DNA from: Flavobacteriales bacterium
GTDB taxonomy: Bacteria > Bacteroidota > Bacteroidia > Flavobacteriales_D > Sanyastnellaceae
DNA length: 38,243 nucleotides
NCBI GenBank assembly: GCA_947456965.1
Contig: CANGTU010000029.1
Location: 1-38,243 of the forward strand
Direction: 5' to 3'
Position numbers and translations under genes: made by a program. A model generated the notes under the pieces. That model saw only the letters and a program-made list of their open reading frames with translations. It was not told where the DNA came from and did no database searches. This document shows positions 24,701-32,249 of the stretch, in pieces (the first letter of the stretch is position 1; each line of letters opens with the position of its first letter).

Positions 24701-26023
24701 ATGAGGTTGGTAAATCACCTGCACATCCTTCACCTGTTCTGTGCGATGCTCTCGGGATTGGTGACATGGGCCCAGTCTGATATCGAGGGCCTTGTGGTGG
24801 AGACCTATTACGTTTCCGATGCCAATGATGCTACCGACACCGATGGAGGTTCACTGATCACAGGCAGTGTGACCTATCGGGTGTTCCTTGATCTTGCGCC
24901 GGGCGTGAAGCTCCGAGGTTTCTATGCCAATGTCAATCACCCCTTCGTGATCAGCAGCACTACCGGATTTTTTAACAATGAAGATCGCGGTGAGCCCTAT
25001 GGATTTGACATCCCCTCTAACCGGATTGACGAGAATACCGTGGCTCTTGATTCGTGGTTGTCATTTGGTAAATCCTCCACTGAACACTGGGCGGTAGAGA
25101 AGCTTGCAGACACTGATGGATCTCTTGTCGGCGGAGCCAGCAGCGATGGGGGAAGTGAAGCCATACCAGGAGGCATTCTCGTCCATCAGGCCCCGGAAGC
25201 CGGCATTCCATTGACTCAGTCGGATGGGTTGATCGCATACAGCGGGCAGGCTCAGACCAACGTTATACAAACCGGCGATCTGCTGTCCACCGTGTTCGGT
25301 GAGGTCAATTCACCCGGTCCATTCAGTTCCACATCCTTTGCTTTTCTGAATGATGGTGTGCTTGGCCAGACCACTGACAACAAGATCCTGATCGCACAGC
25401 TCACCACCACTGGAGAGCTGAGCTTTTCCATCAACGTGAGGCTGATCCGGGAGGACGGCACCCCTATCAGTTATGTGGCTGATGGAACTCTGCTCGAGCC
25501 TGGTGAAGCCGTGAGCAGTTACCTCACCTATCCGCCCCAATGCGGTTGTACAGATCCGGATTACCTTGAGTATAATGCCGCCGCGGGTTGTGATGATGGA
25601 AGTTGTTCCACCATTGTGATACTGGGATGCAATGATCCGTCGGCTTGCAATTATGATCCCGCCGTGAATTTGAATGTTCAGGAGTTGTGCTGCATTTTGC
25701 CCGACAACTGCGTGGGACTTGATGTGGATCTGATCTGTCCGGGAGCAGTCAGCATCACCGAACAGATCGAGGAAGCCCTGAGTATTTATCCCAACCCTAC
25801 AGCCGGAGCGCTTCATATTGCCAGCCTTCCTGAAGGTCAGTCCCTCCGGCGTATCACGGTCTATACCCTTTCCGGACAGATCATTCATGAGGAGGCCCTT
25901 CCTGAAGCCGGTCCAACGGGCACATATACGCTCCACTTGAAAGGCATGGATACCGGCTCGTATATCCTTCGCCTTTCCGGCGAAGCGATGGAATACCATC
26001 AACCCATTCTGTTCGTCCACTGA
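24701..26023 (+). CDS. Secreted protein with one ETYY domain and a T9SS type A sorting domain (paralog A)
   Basis: The function is unknown. A signal peptide (to about residue 25) precedes one copy of the window's recurrent domain at residues 27-278, starting DIEGLVVETYYVSDANDATD. It is followed by two short cysteine motifs (CGCTDPDYLEYNAAAGCDDG and GCNDPSACNYDPA) related to the repeats of the 1149-residue paralog. A linker leads to a T9SS type A C-terminal domain of about 80 residues starting LSIYPNPTAGALHI, with ITVYTLSGQIIHE and GSYILRLSGEA. The protein should therefore be exported through the type IX system and anchored on or released from the surface. It begins 5 nt after the receptor stop and 8 nt before paralog B, so it belongs to the receptor operon. 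Confidence 0.85.
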   Translation: MRLVNHLHILHLFCAMLSGLVTWAQSDIEGLVVETYYVSDANDATDTDGGSLITGSVTYRVFLDLAPGVKLRGFYANVNHPFVISSTTGFFNNEDRGEPYGFDIPSNRIDENTVALDSWLSFGKSSTEHWAVEKLADTDGSLVGGASSDGGSEAIPGGILVHQAPEAGIPLTQSDGLIAYSGQAQTNVIQTGDLLSTVFGEVNSPGPFSSTSFAFLNDGVLGQTTDNKILIAQLTTTGELSFSINVRLIREDGTPISYVADGTLLEPGEAVSSYLTYPPQCGCTDPDYLEYNAAAGCDDGSCSTIVILGCNDPSACNYDPAVNLNVQELCCILPDNCVGLDVDLICPGAVSITEQIEEALSIYPNPTAGALHIASLPEGQSLRRITVYTLSGQIIHEEALPEAGPTGTYTLHLKGMDTGSYILRLSGEAMEYHQPILFVH

Positions 26024-26031
26024 CCCATGTT

Positions 26032-26868
26032 ATGATGCATCAACCATTCACATCGCTGCGCATTCTGCTCACAGGCCTGATGATGATGCAGGTAACCGCT
26101 GCAAGCACTCAGGGGCTTGAAGGTGTGTACGTCGAGCCCTATTATCGCTCTGTAGCTGCCGACCTGGATAGTACAGACTGGGTTCCTCTGGTTCCGGGAA
26201 CAATATGTTATCGGGTATTCGCAGACCTCGCACCTGGTTGGAAACTGCAGGCCGCATTCGGCAGCAAGCAACATCCGCTGGTGATTTCAACCACGACTGA
26301 ATTCTTCAATGATCCGGTGAATGACGAAGTGCTGGCCGGGCGTATCCTTTCCACTAAGCTGGGCACTGGGTACACCTTGATAGACACCTGGCTCACCTTG
26401 GGAGCCGGCTCTTCAGCTCACATGGCCGTTCCTTCAGATGAAGATCCTGATGGGTCCATCCTCAGTCCGGTTAGCAGTTCTGTGCACGCATCTGCGGGTT
26501 GGTTACCAGCGGGACCTGAACTCTATCGTTCAGATGGACTGGTGCCCGGAATAGCCCCTGCAGTTACCCGGGTGGGAGCAGATCTGTTGGTATTCAGCGG
26601 GCGAGGCAACGGCAACGAATGGCGCCTGACGAATGGCGCACTGGCCGTGATAGAAGGTGTGCAGGGTGTTACCGCATCCAACCGTGTGCTCATCGGTCAA
26701 TTCACCACTTCGGGCACCTTGAGTCTGGAGCTCAATCTCCAACTGGTGAGGCCGGATGGTACATCGGAGCAATACGTAGCCCGCAACCCCATCGGCAGTG
26801 AAGTACAATCAGGCTGCCTCATCTGGAACAGCGCAAGCGGAATCACAAGACAAGAAAACAACCATTAA
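26032..26868 (+). CDS. Secreted single-ETYY-domain protein without sorting domain (paralog B)
   Basis: The function is unknown. The 278-residue protein has a signal peptide (cleavage near AASTQ) and one domain copy at about residues 28-265, then ends quickly with ITRQENNH. It is the most diverged copy: the DANDATD segment is replaced by SVAADLDSTD, while YRVFADLAPGWKLQA, FFNDPVNDEV, LIDTWLTLG, NRVLIGQFTT and LSLELNLQLVRPDG are kept. It lacks the cysteine repeats and the T9SS domain, so it may stay periplasmic or be secreted with a partner. The start is ATG 26032 or ATG 26035. It lies 8 nt after paralog A and 18 nt before paralog C, in the same transcription unit. There are no stops or frameshifts, so it is not an obvious pseudogene. 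Confidence 0.8.
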   Translation: MMHQPFTSLRILLTGLMMMQVTAASTQGLEGVYVEPYYRSVAADLDSTDWVPLVPGTICYRVFADLAPGWKLQAAFGSKQHPLVISTTTEFFNDPVNDEVLAGRILSTKLGTGYTLIDTWLTLGAGSSAHMAVPSDEDPDGSILSPVSSSVHASAGWLPAGPELYRSDGLVPGIAPAVTRVGADLLVFSGRGNGNEWRLTNGALAVIEGVQGVTASNRVLIGQFTTSGTLSLELNLQLVRPDGTSEQYVARNPIGSEVQSGCLIWNSASGITRQENNH

Positions 26869-26886
26869 TACATACCCCACACCTTC

Positions 26887-29800
26887 ATGAAATACCTGTT
26901 AACCATTCCGCTCATGCTGATGCTTTGTATAAGCGGCCTTTCTCAGGGCCTCGAAGGCATCATCGTTGAAACGTATTACATCTCCAATGCCAATGATGCC
27001 ACCGATTCCGATGGAGGATCTCTGGCCGTTGGATCCACTACCTACCGCATCTTCGTAGATATGGCCCCTGGATATGAAATTCAAGCCGTATACGGAAATG
27101 CGAACCATGAACTGCGCATTGCCACCACCACGCAATTCTTCAACAATGTGGATCGTGGTGAACTCACTGGTAATGCCATTAATGATGCCCGGGTTGATGA
27201 AAACACCGTGGCACTTGATTCATGGCTCAGTATGGGTCCTGCTACGGATGCTCACTTCGGTGTGCTGAAGACGGAAGACACGAACGGATCCATTGTAGGT
27301 GGTGTGAACAATGATGGAGGCAGTGCCAATATTCCCGGAGGACTTCTGGTCAATGCCGACCCACTGGCCGGCATTCCGCTGACCAGTGCCGACGGATTGA
27401 TAGCGGGTGTGGTGCCTTCGGTAACCTTCGTGGGGATTAATCCAACCATGTTTGACAACTTCAATTCCGGTTTAGTCTTCACCACCAACAGTGGTGCATG
27501 GTCCGTTCTGGAAGGTGTTGTTGGCCCCACCTCCACCAACAGGGTGCTGATTGCCCAGATCACCACGAACGGACAGCTCTCCTTTGAACTCAATATACAG
27601 CTCGGTGCCCCGGGAGGTGGTGTCGAGAAATATGTCGCCGAAAATCCGCAAGTGGGAGAGACCTTGTTTGCTCAGCTGACGTATCCTGTAGCAGTCACTC
27701 CGGGCTGTACCAATCCCGCTGCCTGCAACTACAGCGCAACGGCCGGATCTGATGATGGCTCCTGCATCATTCCAGTACCCAACTGCCAGGTGTGTAATGC
27801 CACGAACACCGGATTGGTCATTGTGGATACCGATGGTGATGGTGTGTGTAACGCTCAGGAAGTATCCGGCTGCACAAGCTCCACGGCTTGTAACTTCAAC
27901 CCTGCTGCTACTGACAATAACGGAAGCTGTGTATTTCCCGTTGCAAACTGCCAGACTTGCCTCAACGGTGGCCTTGTGATTGTAGACAGCGATGGTGATG
28001 GCGTGTGCGATGCTCAGGAAGTACCCGGCTGCACCAATCCCTCCGCCTGCAATTTCAACCCGGCAGCTACCGACAACAACGGAAGCTGCATCATACCCTT
28101 GGCCAATTGTCAGGTGTGTAACGCTTCCAATACCGGGCTGGTCATTGTGGATGCAGACGGTGATGGCGTGTGTAACGCCCAGGAAGTACCCGGCTGCACC
28201 GATCCTGCTGCCTTGAACTACAATCCGGCAGCAACCGATGAAAACGGGACCTGCTCCTATGCAGCCACCCCTGGCTGCACGAACAGTGCAGCGTGTAACT
28301 TCAATGCCTTCGCCACTGTTGAAGACGGAAGCTGCATTATTCCGGTGCCTGACTGCACAGCCTGCAATGCAAATAACACCGGTCTGGTTCCGGTAGATGC
28401 CGATAGTGATGGTGTGTGCGATGCGGAAGAAGTGCCCGGCTGCACGGATGAAAATGCCTGCAACTACTCCAGCCAGGCCACCGATGATAATGGCACCTGC
28501 GTAGTCCCGACCTCAGGTTGTACCGTCTGCAATGGCTCGGATGACGGGCTGGATATTGTGGATAGTGACGGAGATGGAGTATGCGATGGAGAAGAGGTGG
28601 ATGGCTGCACCAATTCCGCTGCGTGCAACTTTATGGCAGATGCGACTGAAGATGACGGTACATGTATCGTTCCGGTGCCCAATTGCACAGTATGCAATGC
28701 AAATAACACCGGTCTGGTTCTGGTAGATGCCGATAACGATGGAGTGTGCGATGCAGAGGAAATTGCCGGATGTTTGAGCCCCACAGCGTGCAATTACAAT
28801 CCGGATGCAACGGACGTTGTGCCTTGCATTGAACCTGAAGCTAATTGTCAGGAGTGTAATGTCAATGGTACCGGCCTGGTCATTATAGATGCCGATGGAG
28901 ATGGAGTTTGCAATGCGGAAGAAGTATCCGGCTGTACCAATCCTGCTGCCATCAACTACGATCCTGATGCTACCGACGATGACGGCTCCTGCGAATTTGA
29001 GCCCGGCACCGGGTGCGGAGGAGGACTTGGACTGGAAGGCATTATTGTAGAGCGCTACTATGTTGCCGATAGCAATGATGCTGCTGATGAAGACGGAGGA
29101 TCTGAGCTGGCCGAGGGATCAGTGACCTACCGCGTCTATGCCGACCTTGCCGTGGGCTATGAATTGCAGGCTGTATATGGCAATGCACTCCATCCGCTGA
29201 GAATAGAAACCAGCACATACTTCTACAACAATGCGGACAGGGGAGAAGCGACCGGAGATCAGCTTCCGGCCAACCGCCTCGATGAGAATACCGTGGCGCT
29301 TGATTCTTACGTTACAGTGGGTGGAGCTTCAACGGGACATTGGGGCATTTTGAAATCAGAAGATATTGATGGGTCAGTCGTTGGTGGATCGAATAATGAC
29401 GGCGGAAGTGAGGGTATAGCTGGCGGACTGCTCGTGAATGATGATCCCCTTGCGGGAATTCCTCTGACTGAAGCCGATGGTTTGCTTGCAGGCACTGTGC
29501 CCGCTGTTACCGTCGTCGGACTTGATCTTTCCATCTTCGATAACTCGAATGGAGGCCCGCTGTTCCTTACCAATGGCGGCGCATGGTCAGTTCTCGAAGG
29601 AACGCAGGGCCCGACAAGCACGAACAAAGTGCTCATTGCTCAACTCACCACCGACGGCAATCTTGAGTTTGAATTGAATATCCAGCTAGGCACTCCGGAA
29701 GGTGGTGTGGAAAAATACGTTGCCTCCAATGCCGTGGGCAATGAATTCCAGTGTGATCAGCTCATCTACCCTGCGCTGAGCCTCGCCGGATGCACGGATA

Positions 29801-30336
29801 TCCTGGCTACCAACTTCAATCCTGACGCTACCGTGGACAATGGCTCATGCCAGTATGACTTTGCTATTTGCGATTGTAATCAGGAGGAGTTTTCTCCGGC
29901 CACTCGTTTTGAGTTGGGTAACGGAACAGCGAATAATGATGGTCCCGGAGGCTCTCCCGACTTTGATTGCTGGGCCTGGGCTTTTGATTGCGGAGATATT
30001 GCAGGCAGTCCGGCCGGAGATCCCTTCGGTGTATGCACGGGCAACCTTCCTCTGGAAAACAACTGCGGTATTATGGTGAACGAGCAGGATCAGTCCGGAG
30101 TCCGGTTCTATCCCAATCCGTCTGACGGACGCTTGCTTGCCGAGTTCTCCGGATTCAGCGGTCCGGTGGAAGTACGTCTGTTCGATCAGGCGGCGCGCCT
30201 GATTCAGGTAGTTCCCATGCAAGCTGGACAGGGCCGGGTTCCGCTTGATCTGTCGGCGTGGCCTGCAGGTATCTACCATGTACAAGCCACATCCAATGCG
30301 GGTGTGTTTAATGAGCGTCTGGTCATCCAGCGATAG
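26887..30336 (+). CDS. Large secreted protein: two ETYY domains flanking nine cysteine/calcium-type repeats, T9SS type A domain (paralog C)
   Basis: The function is unknown. The 1149-residue order is: signal peptide (MKYLLTIPLMLMLCISGLSQ); domain copy 1 at 21-267 (GLEGIIVETYYISNANDATD); nine repeats at about 272-708; domain copy 2 at about 713-962 (GLEGIIVERYYVADSNDAAD); one further repeat (GCTDILATNFNPDATVDNGS); a Cys/Trp-rich segment (DFDCWAWAFDCGD); and a T9SS type A domain (FYPNPSDGRLLAEF, then WPAGIYHVQATS). Full repeats of about 55 residues combine a four-Cys block, GCTNPAACNYxPxATDDNGS, with a DxDGDGVCxxEEV loop that resembles calcium-binding thrombospondin type 3 loops. The protein is strongly acidic. 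It lies 18 nt after paralog B, and a terminator follows at 30360-30389, closing the receptor unit. Confidence 0.87.
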   Translation: MKYLLTIPLMLMLCISGLSQGLEGIIVETYYISNANDATDSDGGSLAVGSTTYRIFVDMAPGYEIQAVYGNANHELRIATTTQFFNNVDRGELTGNAINDARVDENTVALDSWLSMGPATDAHFGVLKTEDTNGSIVGGVNNDGGSANIPGGLLVNADPLAGIPLTSADGLIAGVVPSVTFVGINPTMFDNFNSGLVFTTNSGAWSVLEGVVGPTSTNRVLIAQITTNGQLSFELNIQLGAPGGGVEKYVAENPQVGETLFAQLTYPVAVTPGCTNPAACNYSATAGSDDGSCIIPVPNCQVCNATNTGLVIVDTDGDGVCNAQEVSGCTSSTACNFNPAATDNNGSCVFPVANCQTCLNGGLVIVDSDGDGVCDAQEVPGCTNPSACNFNPAATDNNGSCIIPLANCQVCNASNTGLVIVDADGDGVCNAQEVPGCTDPAALNYNPAATDENGTCSYAATPGCTNSAACNFNAFATVEDGSCIIPVPDCTACNANNTGLVPVDADSDGVCDAEEVPGCTDENACNYSSQATDDNGTCVVPTSGCTVCNGSDDGLDIVDSDGDGVCDGEEVDGCTNSAACNFMADATEDDGTCIVPVPNCTVCNANNTGLVLVDADNDGVCDAEEIAGCLSPTACNYNPDATDVVPCIEPEANCQECNVNGTGLVIIDADGDGVCNAEEVSGCTNPAAINYDPDATDDDGSCEFEPGTGCGGGLGLEGIIVERYYVADSNDAADEDGGSELAEGSVTYRVYADLAVGYELQAVYGNALHPLRIETSTYFYNNADRGEATGDQLPANRLDENTVALDSYVTVGGASTGHWGILKSEDIDGSVVGGSNNDGGSEGIAGGLLVNDDPLAGIPLTEADGLLAGTVPAVTVVGLDLSIFDNSNGGPLFLTNGGAWSVLEGTQGPTSTNKVLIAQLTTDGNLEFELNIQLGTPEGGVEKYVASNAVGNEFQCDQLIYPALSLAGCTDILATNFNPDATVDNGSCQYDFAICDCNQEEFSPATRFELGNGTANNDGPGGSPDFDCWAWAFDCGDIAGSPAGDPFGVCTGNLPLENNCGIMVNEQDQSGVRFYPNPSDGRLLAEFSGFSGPVEVRLFDQAARLIQVVPMQAGQGRVPLDLSAWPAGIYHVQATSNAGVFNERLVIQR
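27700..29013 (+). repeat. Tandem in-frame coding repeats of about 165 bp inside the 1149-residue gene
   Basis: Nine units start at GGCTG(C/T)AC codons for Gly-Cys-Thr. Seven carry the full pattern GCT...ACNYNPAATDDNGSC...NCxVCNxxNTGLVIVDADGDGVCxAEEV, and two (units 4 and 9) lack the second half. Units 2 and 3 are nearly identical at the DNA level, which suggests recent duplication. The spacing and the coding frame rule out a CRISPR array. Confidence 0.88.
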
Positions 30337-30359
30337 AAACTTGTCAGTGAATCAAGAAG

Positions 30360-30389
30360 AAGCCGGACCCTTTGGGGTCTGGCTTTTTT
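30360..30389 (+). terminator. Intrinsic terminator after paralog C
   Basis: The 11-bp stem aagccggaccc (30360-30370) and gggtctggctt (30375-30385), with one G-U pair and a TTTG loop, ends in six T residues. The 186 nt from here to the next ATG at 30576 contain A/C-rich leader sequence; I see no clear promoter box. Confidence 0.88.
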
Positions 30390-30575
30390 GTTTCCCCAAA
30401 CCCCATATCATCGCAGTGTTATGCGCATCATCAACAGGTGCTAACAATAGCAACCACTAACCTTAAGCTAAGCATCTTTCTTGATTAATATCATTCCGGG
30501 AGGCAGAAGCAAACATTTGGACGCTCGAAAAAAGATCCAAGAGCATAACCCAAAAACCCCAAAAACCTTAATCAC

Positions 30576-32174
30576 ATGAACGGTTTTAACCCCTTCAAGT
30601 GGATGGCGGCCCTCGCTGTTTCAGGCCTCACCATTCATGCCACTGCGCAATCATCATTCGGCGCTGATTGTGGCTGCCCACCGCTGGCATCCCGCACCAC
30701 AGTTAACGTTTCCACCCTCGCTGATGGAAACGGAGAACTGACCACCCAAACGTGGACCTGCAACAACATCTACATCCTAGGTGATGGAACCGGACCTTCT
30801 CCTGACCGTTATTACGTGGGCAACAATGTTGATCTGACCATTGAACCCGGAACTGTTATCAAGGCACCGGTCAGCTCAGGAGCGGATGCTGCAACGCTGA
30901 TCGTATCGCGTGGCGGACAGATTTGGGCAAATGGTCTTGCAAGCTGCCCGATTATTTTCACGTCAGTGGAAGATCCTCTTGACGGAACGTATTCCATCAA
31001 CAACCGCGGTCGTTGGGGTTCACTGATCATTCTCGGACGTGCAACAAACAATCTGATTCTCGCCAACAACGGCAACCCACCCGCATCTGACGGACTTTGC
31101 GTTGCTGACGGTGTTGGTCGTATTGAAGGCCTTGTTCCTAACGAAGCACGCAACTGGTGCGGTGGTACCGATGACAACGACAACAGCGGTATCCTGCGCT
31201 ACGTGTCGCTCCGTCATGGCGGTGCCAACATTGGAGCCAACAATGAGATCAACGGACTCACCCTGGGATCCGTTGGCCGCGGTACTACCATTGAGTACGT
31301 GGAAGTTGTATCCAATGAAGATGATGCTTTCGAAATGTTCGGAGGCACTGTAGACCTGAAGTGGTGCTCTGCTTACTTCTGCAACGATGACTACTTTGAC
31401 TGGGACTGGGGATGGAGAGGTCGTGGCCAGTACTGGTACGGCGTTCAGCTTCCGATCAACGCTGGCGGTGGTATTGCTGCTGCGCAGGGCGACGAAGGAT
31501 TTGAGAGTGACAACGATGACCAGAACACCAACTTTGCACCATTCGCTGATCCGACTATCTACAACGTAACATGCATCGGTCGTGGTGCTAACTCAGGTAT
31601 GGAATTCAAAGAAGGCAGCCGGGGTTATGTTGCAAATTCTATCTTCGTAAACACTCAGCGCGGTGTGACACTCATTTCCAATGCAGGAGACACAGGATAC
31701 CCCGTCGGTCAGAATACCTTTTTCCAGTGGCAGAACGGTTCTCTTGAAATCAAGAACTGTGCTTTTGATGGAATAACCGGGTCAGTTCTTTTTGAGAACG
31801 GAGCCGCAGCCGGAGCTGGCTCACAGGCGGCTTTCTCAGCCGCTGGAAATGGTCTTTCTGCCGGAATCATCGACTGGAGTCTTTTGATTGCCAACAACAA
31901 TGCTGTAAGCAACGGAATTGATCCCGTTCCCACCGCATCAGCTGCAGCTACCCCTGAGCGCGCTCCGCTTGATGGGTTCTTTGATCCCGTGAAGTTCAAG
32001 GGTGCTTTCCAGCCCGGTGCTGCGCCCTGGACTTCAGGATGGTCCATCAGCGAAACGGTTGATTTCGACAACTCAGTAACCACTTGCAACGAGGACGTTG
32101 ACAAGGACGGTGACGTGGATGTGGACGACTTTCTTCAGCTGATTGGCGTGTTCAACACGACCTGCGGTAACTAA
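30576..32174 (+). CDS. Secreted right-handed beta-helix-type protein with a C-terminal EF-hand/dockerin-like loop
   Basis: The function is unknown. The 532-residue protein has a signal peptide (cleavage near HATAQ). It then has a Gly/Asn/Asp-rich body whose repeating VDLTIEPGTVIKAP, LIVSRGGQIWANG, GSLIILGRA, ILRYVSLRHGG, TIEYVEVVSNEDDAFEMFGG, CIGRGANSGMEF and IKNCAFDGITG segments are typical of parallel beta-helix surface proteins in Bacteroidota. These are often encoded next to TonB-dependent receptors and have sometimes been misnamed multidrug transporters. The last 30 residues, DVDKDGDVDVDDFLQLIGVF, form one calcium-loop/dockerin half. No T9SS type A sorting domain is seen, so its export route past the outer membrane is unclear. 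It lies between paralogs C and D and is preceded by a terminator, so it probably has its own promoter. Confidence 0.8.
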   Translation: MNGFNPFKWMAALAVSGLTIHATAQSSFGADCGCPPLASRTTVNVSTLADGNGELTTQTWTCNNIYILGDGTGPSPDRYYVGNNVDLTIEPGTVIKAPVSSGADAATLIVSRGGQIWANGLASCPIIFTSVEDPLDGTYSINNRGRWGSLIILGRATNNLILANNGNPPASDGLCVADGVGRIEGLVPNEARNWCGGTDDNDNSGILRYVSLRHGGANIGANNEINGLTLGSVGRGTTIEYVEVVSNEDDAFEMFGGTVDLKWCSAYFCNDDYFDWDWGWRGRGQYWYGVQLPINAGGGIAAAQGDEGFESDNDDQNTNFAPFADPTIYNVTCIGRGANSGMEFKEGSRGYVANSIFVNTQRGVTLISNAGDTGYPVGQNTFFQWQNGSLEIKNCAFDGITGSVLFENGAAAGAGSQAAFSAAGNGLSAGIIDWSLLIANNNAVSNGIDPVPTASAAATPERAPLDGFFDPVKFKGAFQPGAAPWTSGWSISETVDFDNSVTTCNEDVDKDGDVDVDDFLQLIGVFNTTCGN

Positions 32175-32190
32175 CCCATAATCGGATATG

Positions 32191-32223
32191 GTGATGCCTG
32201 CCGGGAACCCGGCCTGGCATCAC
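32191..32223 (+). other. Strong hairpin between the beta-helix gene and paralog D
   Basis: gtgatgcc (32191-32198) and gccggg (32200-32205) pair with cccggc (32208-32213) and ggcatcac (32216-32223), making a 14-bp interrupted stem with an AA loop. No T run follows on either strand. It may be an RNA-stabilising or attenuating element that sets expression of the next gene. Confidence 0.6.
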
Positions 32224-32249
32224 TATGCCCCAAAAGAAATCGCAAAATC

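Noticed and set aside
25310-26020. 236-residue open frame antisense to paralog A
   Set aside because: It is a mirror of the conserved T9SS protein and has no independent support.
27700-29013. CRISPR array
   Set aside because: The periodic DNA is an in-frame protein repeat of about 165 bp, without short identical repeats or unique spacers, and there are no cas genes.
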